Assembly: GCA_023390555.1 (NCBI GenBank)
Contig: JAEWCQ010000037.1
Location: 39,371-103,370, forward strand
Direction of reading: 5' to 3'
DNA length: 64,000 nt
Source of the DNA: Bacillota bacterium
GTDB lineage: Bacteria; Bacillota; Clostridia; Lachnospirales; Lachnospiraceae
Positions 44,287-52,750 of the stretch are shown here, piece by piece; position 1 is the first letter of the stretch; the number at the start of each line of letters is the position of its first letter. The notes under the pieces are model-generated. The model saw only the letters and a list, made by a program, of their open reading frames with translations. It had not been told where the DNA came from and ran no database searches. The position numbers and the translations under genes were made by a program.

Positions 44287-46200
44287 TCATTCTCTAAAAT
44301 CCATTCCCAAAGCTCTTAACATATTGATTCTATTAGATATTAACTTTCCTTCTTTATATCGTTTACGCTGAGTTGCGACCCAATTTCCAAGATGTTCACC
44401 TTCAAAATCTGTTCTTCTAGATATTGATACCTTTCCGCTACAAGCAATATATTTCTTATATTGCTCGTAACTACGATTCCATTGCTGATCTAACGGATTC
44501 CAGCAAAAGCCTAGATCATTTAATTTCTCTATACATATATCATTAAGAATGCCTTTCTTTTTATCAACTCTCTGTCTCTGACACCAGAAGCCCAAATTAT
44601 ATTCCTTATAAGAATACCTCTTAGGAACATCTATCATTCCATACTCATCTTTATACTGACATAGCAATTCATAACCTTTATACCAACTAGAATCACGTGA
44701 TAAACTATTACAATAATGGCATCTCTGTCCATCGAGAAAATTATATATCTTATATTTTTGTTCTCTTCCACATTTATTGTGTCTTAAAATTACTGGTTCA
44801 TCTTTTCCATTAAATTCTTTCACTAATGTATACTCATCTGCTAATAGTTCATTTACACGTTGCCGACAGCGTTCTTTTGTCATGGATTTAGATTTACATA
44901 TTCTACATCCTGGATACTTTATAAATTTATAGTAATTACAGAAAAAATAGTGTCCACATTTTTCACATAAAACTTTTATGGGTTCGCTACAGGTTGTAAA
45001 TTCAATCAATTTATAACCGGTATAGGATTCAATTTTTTCTTTAGCATTCTGCATCGTTACTATATTTTCACATTTACATCTTATTCCATCAAACAAAAAT
45101 CTTCTTGGATTGATCTTAAAATTACTATTGCAGTAATTATGATGCATAGTTACATTCTTATTTAATGATATAAATTCACTGATTAATTGATATTCACTGT
45201 TAATACTTTTGATCAATGCTTGTAACTTATTATTTCCATCTTTATCTTTATTACAATAAGGACATCCCCAACCATTTGAAAACGCCTCTATTGTTGAACA
45301 ATAGTATTTTTCACACTGTGGACATTGATATAACCCTATATTAGGTATATTAAATTTTAGCTTATTAATTAATTCTCCAACATCAGGAAATATAAACATC
45401 ATAATAGGTATTATTTCCTGTGCTCTCACATTCTTTGTAGCAGCCATTTTAATTCTGAGGAATTTTTCTACATCTCCAATAAATATCTTACTACTGGGAT
45501 TTTTTACAAATGACTGCATAAAACTTTTGTAATTATCATTTGCACTATAATCTAACGCTAACATTTTTTCAAACAGAATATTCTTTAGATCTTTTATATT
45601 ACCACTTATATTTGCTTCAAATAATTTCTGTACATATCTTGTATATAACTGATGTACATTAGATACGTACATATCTAAAAATCTATAGTCTTTGAGATTA
45701 AAATCACATGAATGAGCATTTTTATTGCAAACCATCAATTTACAATTATGTTTATAGCATGTACAGATTCCAGATAGTTGATGTGACCTATGCAAATATG
45801 GAAGTCCATATAAATCTATATCTTCTGTATAACAACTAGGGCAAATTTTAGCATTATTAAAAAAAGTATTAACCGGGGGGTTTAAACTGCTATATTCCCT
45901 AAATACATTATTTAGATATCTTGTTTGTTGTCCTTTTGTCATAAAAAGGCTTTCAAACTGGTATGTTGTGGTATCTAAATACAACTGTTTCATATTCCCT
46001 TTGGTATAAAGACAATTATATAATGATACAAAATGATTTCTAACATCCAAAGGTAATCTATCAGACTTAGAATTAACAGTGCCTAAATACCCATCTGAAA
46101 AAGATGATATTAAAAGTCCATTTGTATTTGATAATCTATATATCCATGAATATAACAATTCATCTGGAAAAGGTTTTACAACTTTAGGGATAAACATCAT
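44287..46200 (-). CDS. tniQ: TniQ/TnsD-type target selector with HA repeats, copy 1
   Basis: A 637-residue protein. The N-terminal TniQ domain starts FIPKVVKPFPDELLYSW and has the diagnostic zinc finger: C120, C123, the YLHRSHQLSG stretch at 135-144, then C146/C148. The middle carries more zinc ribbons (CPQC 293-296, CPYC 313-316, CEKC 412-415, CRIC 432-435, CHYC 494-497) separated by repeat-like blocks. The C-terminus has two helicase-associated (HA) DNA-binding repeats at about 506-568 and 574-636 with the LGxWxxxQR pattern. TnsD proteins bind the attachment site and recruit TnsC. It is a diverged paralogue of the next gene. Confidence 0.87.
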   Translation of the reverse strand: MMFIPKVVKPFPDELLYSWIYRLSNTNGLLISSFSDGYLGTVNSKSDRLPLDVRNHFVSLYNCLYTKGNMKQLYLDTTTYQFESLFMTKGQQTRYLNNVFREYSSLNPPVNTFFNNAKICPSCYTEDIDLYGLPYLHRSHQLSGICTCYKHNCKLMVCNKNAHSCDFNLKDYRFLDMYVSNVHQLYTRYVQKLFEANISGNIKDLKNILFEKMLALDYSANDNYKSFMQSFVKNPSSKIFIGDVEKFLRIKMAATKNVRAQEIIPIMMFIFPDVGELINKLKFNIPNIGLYQCPQCEKYYCSTIEAFSNGWGCPYCNKDKDGNNKLQALIKSINSEYQLISEFISLNKNVTMHHNYCNSNFKINPRRFLFDGIRCKCENIVTMQNAKEKIESYTGYKLIEFTTCSEPIKVLCEKCGHYFFCNYYKFIKYPGCRICKSKSMTKERCRQRVNELLADEYTLVKEFNGKDEPVILRHNKCGREQKYKIYNFLDGQRCHYCNSLSRDSSWYKGYELLCQYKDEYGMIDVPKRYSYKEYNLGFWCQRQRVDKKKGILNDICIEKLNDLGFCWNPLDQQWNRSYEQYKKYIACSGKVSISRRTDFEGEHLGNWVATQRKRYKEGKLISNRINMLRALGMDFRE

Positions 46201-46281
46201 AACTAGTCCTTATTTATTCATAAACAACAATGTTGCGGATATATTGAAATTTATTTTTATGTACTTTATAATAAATTAAAT

Positions 46282-48186
46282 TTACTTCTTATATTCAAAA
46301 TTGAAATTGATTTTCTTCAATTTATTCAATCTTTCAGGTGTCATTTTACCCTGTCTACATAAACTTCGTTGAGCTTGAACCCAATCACCCAAATTAACAC
46401 CCTCAAAAACTGCTCTATTAGCTATTTCATCACTACCAGTAATTTCAATATATCGCTTATATAGAATATATTTACTATCCCATTCATATTCCTTCATATC
46501 CCAACAAAAATTAATATCTTGTAACATTTGCATACGTAAGTTATGAAGTTTTCCTTGTTTTTTTAGGGTTCGTTGATTATTAATCCACATACCCAATTTA
46601 TGCCCTTTATATATGTATCTGGCGGGAATCATAGTGTGTCCAAACTCATCTTTATATTTGCATAACATCTGATATTCTCTATACCAGTATGTATCCTCTT
46701 TTATAGATTTACAATATAAACATTCTGGTCTACGAGTGAAATTAGTAGGGTAATAAGAATGGACTGTACCACATTTATTATGTCTTACCTCTACTTTACT
46801 CTGATAAGTCTTAAACCCTTTAGTTATTGTAAACTCGTCACCAACAAGGTCTCGTACACGACTTTCAAAAAGTTCCTCTGATATAATTTTAGGATGACAG
46901 ATTTTACAACTTGGACTACTAATAAAGTTGATGTAAGTGCTTGTAAATATATGTCCACAACTCTTGCTTAAAATCTTTACTGGTTCTCGACTATTCGTAA
47001 ATTCTTTAAGTTCAAATCCTCGATTAGTCTCTATCCTTTCTTTTGCTACGTTATATACAATATAAGTATTACATTCACATCGTCTTCCTCTAAACAAAAA
47101 GTCTCTTGGCTTAATTATAATCTCACTATCGCAGTATGAATGATGCATAGAAACAGGCTTAATTAAGGATTCAAATTCATCGGTCAATTTATAAGAACTG
47201 TCCATATTATATATAAGCAATCTCAATTTATCCGTATAATCCTCATTATCATCACAATATGGACATCCCCATCCATTCTTAAATCCTTCTACAGTAGAAC
47301 AATAATATTTTTTACAAATAGAACAATGGTATAACTCTATATTAGGTTCAGCATGTTTTAATTTACTAATTATTTCATTAACATCAGGAAACAAAATCAT
47401 ACAAATTGGTATTACTTCCTCCGGCCTAACGGTTATATCTCGATTCATTTTTTTCCTAATTAAGTATTCCAAATCGCTTATAAATTTTTCATCGTACCCA
47501 TTGTTAATAAATTCTTTAATGAATAAACTGTAATTTTGTACCTTTAATTTATCTTCTAGTATTTTTGTAAATAATTTACTTGTACCGTGTATTCCGGCTT
47601 CAAATAATGCTTGCACATAGTGGGTGTATTTTACTTGATTCACAGATATAGCTTTATCTAGTTTCACATAATCTTCCATCTCAAAGTCACATGAATGAAC
47701 ACCTTTTCCTTTATAAATCAGTAAACTAATATCATGTTTATGGCAAGTCCTTACACCTGATAATTGATGTGATCTATGCAAATATGGAGCTCCATACATT
47801 TTGATATCTTCATCTACACATTCTTCACAAATATTTACACTATTAAAAAGACAATTTACTGATGTATTCATACTGCTTTTATTTCTAAATACATTATTTA
47901 TATACCTTGTTTGTTTTCCTGATGACATAAATAAACTTTCGAATTGATACGTTGTGAGGGATAAATACATCTGTTTCATATTATCTTTTTTATAAAGTTT
48001 ATTATACAATGATGTAAATTCATATCTCACATCCAATTTGAATTTTTCAATCGCTGCGTTTTTTCTATCTAAATATGCTTTTGAAAACGAGGATAACGAA
48101 AGTCCATTTTCTTTTGACATTCGTACTATCCACGAATATAACAGTTCATCCGGATAAGATTTTGCAACCTTTGGAATAAAACTCAT
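46282..48186 (-). CDS. tniQ: TniQ/TnsD-type target selector with HA repeats, copy 2
   Basis: A 634-residue paralogue of the protein encoded at 44287-46200 with the same layout: TniQ domain (SFIPKVAKSYPDELLYSW, CEECVDEDIKMYG, YLHRSHQLSG), several zinc ribbons (CSIC, CPYC, CKIC, CLYC) and two C-terminal HA repeats (LGMWINNQR and LGDWVQAQR). The N-terminal halves are closely similar; the zinc-ribbon and HA parts differ more, as expected if they read different DNA. GAGGAATTAAT places the start at ATG 48186 rather than 48204, matching the paralogue. It follows tnsC directly. Confidence 0.87.
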   Translation of the reverse strand: MSFIPKVAKSYPDELLYSWIVRMSKENGLSLSSFSKAYLDRKNAAIEKFKLDVRYEFTSLYNKLYKKDNMKQMYLSLTTYQFESLFMSSGKQTRYINNVFRNKSSMNTSVNCLFNSVNICEECVDEDIKMYGAPYLHRSHQLSGVRTCHKHDISLLIYKGKGVHSCDFEMEDYVKLDKAISVNQVKYTHYVQALFEAGIHGTSKLFTKILEDKLKVQNYSLFIKEFINNGYDEKFISDLEYLIRKKMNRDITVRPEEVIPICMILFPDVNEIISKLKHAEPNIELYHCSICKKYYCSTVEGFKNGWGCPYCDDNEDYTDKLRLLIYNMDSSYKLTDEFESLIKPVSMHHSYCDSEIIIKPRDFLFRGRRCECNTYIVYNVAKERIETNRGFELKEFTNSREPVKILSKSCGHIFTSTYINFISSPSCKICHPKIISEELFESRVRDLVGDEFTITKGFKTYQSKVEVRHNKCGTVHSYYPTNFTRRPECLYCKSIKEDTYWYREYQMLCKYKDEFGHTMIPARYIYKGHKLGMWINNQRTLKKQGKLHNLRMQMLQDINFCWDMKEYEWDSKYILYKRYIEITGSDEIANRAVFEGVNLGDWVQAQRSLCRQGKMTPERLNKLKKINFNFEYKK

Positions 48187-48200
48187 ATTAATTCCTCGTT

Positions 48201-49814
48201 TCATATGCCTAGAAAATCTTGCATATGTTTCATATCAGGTAAAACAGTTTGATTGGTTAATTTCCTTTTTGTTTGAACTTTTTGTAGGCTATTTATAACC
48301 AACCTTGCTATTTCCTTTTCACTCTTTCCAACTGAAGATTTTTTCTTCATGATTTTTTCATATGCATCTTCAATCTGCGCATCATCATATTCACTAAAAA
48401 GCGCTGTTATTGTAGCTATTATATTTTTTAAATAAATTACTGTTTTTTGAGTATCTGAATTTATGTTTATTAGTCGTTGAGCTTCTTCTTCTTGTTTAGC
48501 ATTATCTATCAATTCTTCCAGTCTTAATTCCACATTTTGTCTAATTTCATTGATTTTTTGTTCACTATTATAACTTTCTATATTAGCTAATACAGACTGA
48601 ATTCCAGGATAATATTTATTGGCTATATTTAGAATATACTCTTTGTTAATTATTGGCTTATTTTTCTTTTCTATATAATCATAATTCATACATGAGTACA
48701 CACCGATCAACTGATCAACTATTCCTTTAGTAACATCGTATAGAGTATCTATAATTTCATTATCTGGACTAATTGCACAATCAAACCACTGGTAGCTAAA
48801 AAGAATTTTAACTAGAAATCCAAAAAATATCCTATTATTACAATAAATATTTCCATTAATCATTGTTCCTATTCTTCTTGCTGTTCTTAATTCATGAAAC
48901 ATTTTATCTCTAGCATCCTCGGTCCCAACGACTGCTATAGCTACTTTTGTACGATTAGCTAGTGTTAACAAAGAATCAAAAGTGTTCTCTTTGGTATGCT
49001 CAAAATCTATTAACTGGATCTCATCAAAAATAATTATTCCAATAGCAAACTTTTCAACATATTCCTTTATCTTTTCTGCCTTATTACCCAGCCCCCTAAT
49101 TTTTTCTATTTCTTTTGAATACACAGGTATTGGGTTTCCAAAAGCCTTATCAATTGCATCTCCAATACCCTGATACAATGCAGAAAAGTTGCTATTTGAA
49201 ATACAATTAACCACAAGATACACTATTTGTGGATAATAACTCTTTTCATCCTCATCCATATGCATAATTACCTGCGGATAATGCGATACAAGTATATTGA
49301 TTGCTGAACTCTTGCCACATCCAGAGTAGCCAATAAGAGAAAAACCTGCATTAGTAGAACAACTTGAGTCACCTGTTAATATATTCGTAGTATCGTGTGA
49401 ATAATTATAAGCAGTATATTCTATCTTCCTACTACTAGAATTCTGTTGTTTTCTTGCGCGATATGAAGTAATTAATGCATTATACATGTTAAACTCAAGA
49501 TCCTTGTGAAAAGGTAGCGGAAATCTTAAATTCCTTAATGTACCAATCTGTAGCAATTTTTCTAGCCTTGTCATTTTTTTTACTTTGTCATATTGGAAAC
49601 TGGCAAGCGACTTATTATACGCAAGTATAATCTCTCTTTCGTCTCGTGGTAATGGTAATGCTTCAATATAAGAATTACCGTTATCTTCATTCAATATTGC
49701 ATGTATATATTTTGCGGTCACTATATTATTAGAATTTACATCTATGTTGTCATACTGTGATTCGCCCTCTTCACATTTAACATACTTATCTTCCATTAAA
49801 ATCTTACCTACCAT
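48201..49814 (-). CDS. tnsC: TnsC-type AAA+ transposition regulator
   Basis: A 537-residue ATPase that links the target selector to the transposase. Walker A GYSGCGKSS is at 162-170 and Walker B IIIFDE at 260-265, followed by AVVGTEDARD with the sensor-like region and RRIG. N- and C-terminal extensions (about 150 and 200 residues) are typical of Tn7 TnsC, which contacts TnsA and TnsB; the C-terminal part is Lys/Glu-rich. ATG 49814 overlaps the tnsB stop (ATGGTAG); ATG 49796 is an alternative start. Confidence 0.88.
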   Translation of the reverse strand: MVGKILMEDKYVKCEEGESQYDNIDVNSNNIVTAKYIHAILNEDNGNSYIEALPLPRDEREIILAYNKSLASFQYDKVKKMTRLEKLLQIGTLRNLRFPLPFHKDLEFNMYNALITSYRARKQQNSSSRKIEYTAYNYSHDTTNILTGDSSCSTNAGFSLIGYSGCGKSSAINILVSHYPQVIMHMDEDEKSYYPQIVYLVVNCISNSNFSALYQGIGDAIDKAFGNPIPVYSKEIEKIRGLGNKAEKIKEYVEKFAIGIIIFDEIQLIDFEHTKENTFDSLLTLANRTKVAIAVVGTEDARDKMFHELRTARRIGTMINGNIYCNNRIFFGFLVKILFSYQWFDCAISPDNEIIDTLYDVTKGIVDQLIGVYSCMNYDYIEKKNKPIINKEYILNIANKYYPGIQSVLANIESYNSEQKINEIRQNVELRLEELIDNAKQEEEAQRLININSDTQKTVIYLKNIIATITALFSEYDDAQIEDAYEKIMKKKSSVGKSEKEIARLVINSLQKVQTKRKLTNQTVLPDMKHMQDFLGI

Positions 49815-51934
49815 TCATTGAACATATTAAGTGCATCTTCAAAGCTAGTAATCTCATAGCATTTACTATTCGAAGTTTCAATTTCATTTTTCTTTTCTAT
49901 AATTTGAGACTCTATCTCAGCAATTCCTTCGTCATTTAATAATCGATCTTCCATTCCATTTTTTGAAGAAACTAGTTGTTTTTCAACCTCTCTTGCTAAT
50001 CTCATATTATTTTTATTAGAATATTGCTCTTTTTTAGCATTGGATACAATACTTTCATTTACAGCATAATTATATGCTGATAATTTTTCATTATGGATCT
50101 TTCCTTCTGCATCCATTTGTTTGCGAACTTTAAGATAATCCTCATATTGTTTCATTGTAAATCCATCATAATCTACATTCCCTGTAATATTAGGATTTAA
50201 TGGCGCCTTAATCAGCTTACCATCTCTAATATAATAAACTGCTCCAACATTTCGCATATCCATTCTTGCTTGATACGATATCTTCTTCGTTCCTGCATTA
50301 AACATCTCTCTTGATAACTGTATATCGTTCAACGGCAAATACCATAAATTTCTATAACTAATACCTCTTCTTGATAATTTGGCCTTAATTGGAGTCATTA
50401 GATTATATAAATATTGGTCTTCTGATGAAATTGGTCTTGGAATACCATATTTTTTCACACCATATTCCCATAGCATACAAGGAATAGGCTTAACTTCTTC
50501 TTCAAGCATTTCCTTTGTTAATGGATATTTTTCAAGATATTGTTGATTGTGTGCTAACACAAAATTTATTACTATCTTTGTATATTGCTCTATATTTAAT
50601 GCTGATTCCATATGATGCTTAGAATCATAACGTTTTTCTATTAATCCCAGTTTCTCCAAATGTACATTTTGTCTAGAGTGCATCTGATGAAATGATTGTT
50701 CAATATTTCCTTTTAATGATCCTGTTCCACCTGATACAATTTGCAATTCTATACCTAATTCATTACATATTTTTATAAAATTCTCACTTTTAAATTCACT
50801 ACCTCTATCAACTCTAATCCTGCGAGGTATTATATTTGAAACCCATAATTTATGATTATTAAAGTCAATGCCAACCTTACGACAATATTCCTTTTTATTA
50901 TCAGCTAAATTAAGGAATAAATTTGTTACTCCTAGCAATGAATTATTATCAAACGCAATTGATACAGCTAAGATTACTTTTGTATAAACATCCATCATAA
51001 AATAAACAACAGGTCTTCCAACGCATTGATTGTTATCAAACATTGAAACCAATGAAACATCTGCTTCACAAGCATCAATTTCAACCATATCACCCGGTCC
51101 AAAAACTCCATCTAACGAATTACTAGTTATTAATCGCTTGTTGTTACGCTGTTCCATATGTGACGACTTTATTACATCCTTATCTTGTTTTGTAAGGTGT
51201 CTCTCCACATAATAATAAAATTGTTTAATTGTAGGCCTTTCGTTTTGAGGGTTAAGAACTAAGGTCGGAATACCATTTATTATTTCAGTTCTAGTGAAAT
51301 GTAAATTATTCATTCGATCAAAACATGATCTGATTGTCTTATGTCTTCCTGATTTATAATCTGTCAATCCCTCTTCGAATATGTTTCTAATATTTTGATC
51401 TAGTACAACTCCAGTAGAATCAAAATATATTGACTTAACTCCAGGCTTCGATTTATACTCATAAGTTTTCCCTTTATTTGTACCAAAGCCTCTTGTATCA
51501 ACTAAGGAATAGTTTTTCATACCACTTTGAAAATAACGAGAACACATTCTCCAAAAAGAATTTACAGGAATATTATATTTATCTATTATTTTCCTTATTT
51601 GTGGTTTAGAAATTTTGCCCGCTAAATTCATAAATGAAACATCACACACAGATAATACTTCATTCATTATTTGTAATTTTTTATAATATTTTTCTCTAAT
51701 AGATAAGGACAATGCATTTACATCAAATATAAAGATTTCTTCTTGCTCTATTTCAAAATCTTTATTTGATAACAAATCTAATAAAATAGTTTTTTCAACT
51801 TGTAATAACAAGAATTTTGAAGTATCCATTTCACATAAAGTAAGCATTTCATCTATTATTGCGATTACTCTATATCTAACACATTGTCTTTTATCCTTAA
51901 GAATATTACCTACCGAAAATAGAATATCGCTCAT
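49808..51934 (-). CDS. tnsB: TnsB-type DDE transposase
   Basis: A 708-residue retroviral-integrase-superfamily transposase that recognises the ends and makes the 3' cuts and joins. The catalytic triad is D287 (VEIDACEAD), D376 (IRVDRGSEF) and E412 (KGNIEQSFHQ), with 35 residues between the last two, the classical DD(35)E. N-terminal ~250 residues should hold the DNA-binding domains for the repeats in the transposon ends. The C-terminal tail is charged, consistent with TnsC contact. AAAGGTGAGAG precedes the ATG; the gene overlaps tnsA by 29 bp. Confidence 0.93.
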   Translation of the reverse strand: MSDILFSVGNILKDKRQCVRYRVIAIIDEMLTLCEMDTSKFLLLQVEKTILLDLLSNKDFEIEQEEIFIFDVNALSLSIREKYYKKLQIMNEVLSVCDVSFMNLAGKISKPQIRKIIDKYNIPVNSFWRMCSRYFQSGMKNYSLVDTRGFGTNKGKTYEYKSKPGVKSIYFDSTGVVLDQNIRNIFEEGLTDYKSGRHKTIRSCFDRMNNLHFTRTEIINGIPTLVLNPQNERPTIKQFYYYVERHLTKQDKDVIKSSHMEQRNNKRLITSNSLDGVFGPGDMVEIDACEADVSLVSMFDNNQCVGRPVVYFMMDVYTKVILAVSIAFDNNSLLGVTNLFLNLADNKKEYCRKVGIDFNNHKLWVSNIIPRRIRVDRGSEFKSENFIKICNELGIELQIVSGGTGSLKGNIEQSFHQMHSRQNVHLEKLGLIEKRYDSKHHMESALNIEQYTKIVINFVLAHNQQYLEKYPLTKEMLEEEVKPIPCMLWEYGVKKYGIPRPISSEDQYLYNLMTPIKAKLSRRGISYRNLWYLPLNDIQLSREMFNAGTKKISYQARMDMRNVGAVYYIRDGKLIKAPLNPNITGNVDYDGFTMKQYEDYLKVRKQMDAEGKIHNEKLSAYNYAVNESIVSNAKKEQYSNKNNMRLAREVEKQLVSSKNGMEDRLLNDEGIAEIESQIIEKKNEIETSNSKCYEITSFEDALNMFNEW

Positions 51935-52577
51935 CTCTCACCTTTAAAATTTTCTCAATATCATTATTTGTTATTAACTCATGCTCCATATCTATTTTGT
52001 ATTCTTTAACTGCTACCTTATGTTTAAAAGCACTGTATTTGTCAAAGACTGTATCTAGATCATAAAATTCTGTAACAAGTCTTATATTTGCAGCCAAAAT
52101 CTTATTTACATCCGTTTTAAATAGAAGCTTAAATGGTACTCCCATAGAATTCCAATATAATTTCTCAATACATAAAATCTCCAACGATCTTTTGTTCAAC
52201 TCACGGTTAGCTTTAATCGAATATGCTTCAAGAGACATGTCTTCTTTTGTAACAATGAAATCTGTAGTCATTATATAATTCTTATCACCAGGATGCTTAA
52301 AGCCATTATCGCTTGATATTTTTAGTGTCATATCTTTATTTAGTGGATATTGTTCCCTTATATCTATATTAGAATCATCCCATCTAAGTATATAATACCA
52401 AAGTGCCTCACCTTGTGATAAGCAGTGAATTCCTCTATTCGTTTTCCAGTCTTTTATTATTGATGTTGTTCCCTGACTGTTAAACTCTGAAGTAGTTATA
52501 TAAGGTTTATAATCTTTTCCCTTGCCTTTTCCCATACCTCTTGTATTTTTTGTATTATTTGAAATTCGTCTACTCAT
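51906..52577 (-). CDS. tnsA: TnsA-type endonuclease
   Basis: A 223-residue restriction-enzyme-fold nuclease that makes the 5' cuts at the ends, allowing cut-and-paste movement. Active-site residues fit Tn7 TnsA: E57 in QGEALWYYIL, D106 in MTTDFIV, and K122 in EAYSIKA. The C-terminal part (KRSLEILCIEKLYW and on) is the TnsB/TnsC-binding domain. It is the gene closest to the right end. GGAG lies seven bases before the ATG, directly after a strong hairpin at 52596-52622. Confidence 0.88.
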   Translation of the reverse strand: MSRRISNNTKNTRGMGKGKGKDYKPYITTSEFNSQGTTSIIKDWKTNRGIHCLSQGEALWYYILRWDDSNIDIREQYPLNKDMTLKISSDNGFKHPGDKNYIMTTDFIVTKEDMSLEAYSIKANRELNKRSLEILCIEKLYWNSMGVPFKLLFKTDVNKILAANIRLVTEFYDLDTVFDKYSAFKHKVAVKEYKIDMEHELITNNDIEKILKVRDERYSIFGR

Positions 52578-52595
52578 ATTTTATCTCCGAGAAAA

Positions 52596-52622
52596 AGAGA
52601 CTATGTTAAAAACATAGTCTCT
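52596..52622 (-). terminator. Perfect hairpin plus T run before tnsA (attenuator or read-through stop)
   Basis: Arms AGAGACTATGTT and AACATAGTCTCT pair over 12 bp with a 3-nt loop. On the minus strand the 3' arm continues as CTCTTTTTCTC, an intrinsic-terminator pattern, only about 19 bp before the tnsA start. nrdD is transcribed toward it, so it could block host read-through into the transposition genes, or act as an attenuator for transcripts that start in the transposon end. Confidence 0.75.
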
Positions 52623-52642
52623 AAACACTTACATAAATTCTC

Positions 52643-52734
52643 TTATTCCATTTTAAATTAGCATACCCAAAATTTTAAATTTATCTATATTCCAAAACAA
52701 ATTTAAATATTCCAAAACAAATTAGGAACAAACA
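52643..52734. repeat. Right transposon end with four phased TnsB-binding sites
   Basis: Read inward on the minus strand, the end begins TGTTTGTTCCT. Four related repeats follow: AATTTGTTTTGGAATAT at 52723 and again at 52703, AATTTAAAATTTTGGGTAT at 52681, and AATTTAAAATGGAATAA at 52659. Their starts are 20, 22 and 22 bp apart. Tn7 has the same closely packed set of four 22-bp sites in its right end. The tnsA promoter must overlap them, which suggests self-regulation by TnsB. Confidence 0.85.
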
Positions 52735-52739
52735 ATTAA
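52735..52739. repeat. Right copy of the 5-bp target-site duplication (ATTAA)
   Basis: ATTAA follows the terminal ACA (52732-52734) and repeats the pentamer at 30017-30021. It lies 11 bp from the nrdD stop codon (52751). Confidence 0.85.
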
Positions 52740-52750
52740 ATTTCCATTCT

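Larger units (their letters stand above)
30022..52734. mobile_element. Complete Tn7-like transposon, 22,713 bp, inserted downstream of nrdD
   Basis: Evidence is independent at several levels. The core genes tnsA, tnsB, tnsC and two tniQ/tnsD-type genes form one operon (52577 to 44287). Both ends show the Tn7-family TGT...ACA termini, a 5-bp duplication ATTAA, and related repeats that start exactly 11 nt inside each end. Base composition changes abruptly to AT-rich at both boundaries. The end next to tnsA lies 11 bp beyond the nrdD stop, the same layout as Tn7 at glmS. Cargo (30286-43726) is mostly defence-like genes. A predicted empty site would read TTCCACA-ATTAA-ATTTCC. Confidence 0.93.

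Noticed and set aside
52643..52734. Regular repeats near tnsA as a CRISPR array
   Set aside because: The repeats are 17-19 bp with 3-bp gaps and degenerate; this is the pattern of TnsB sites in a transposon end. No cas genes are in the window.
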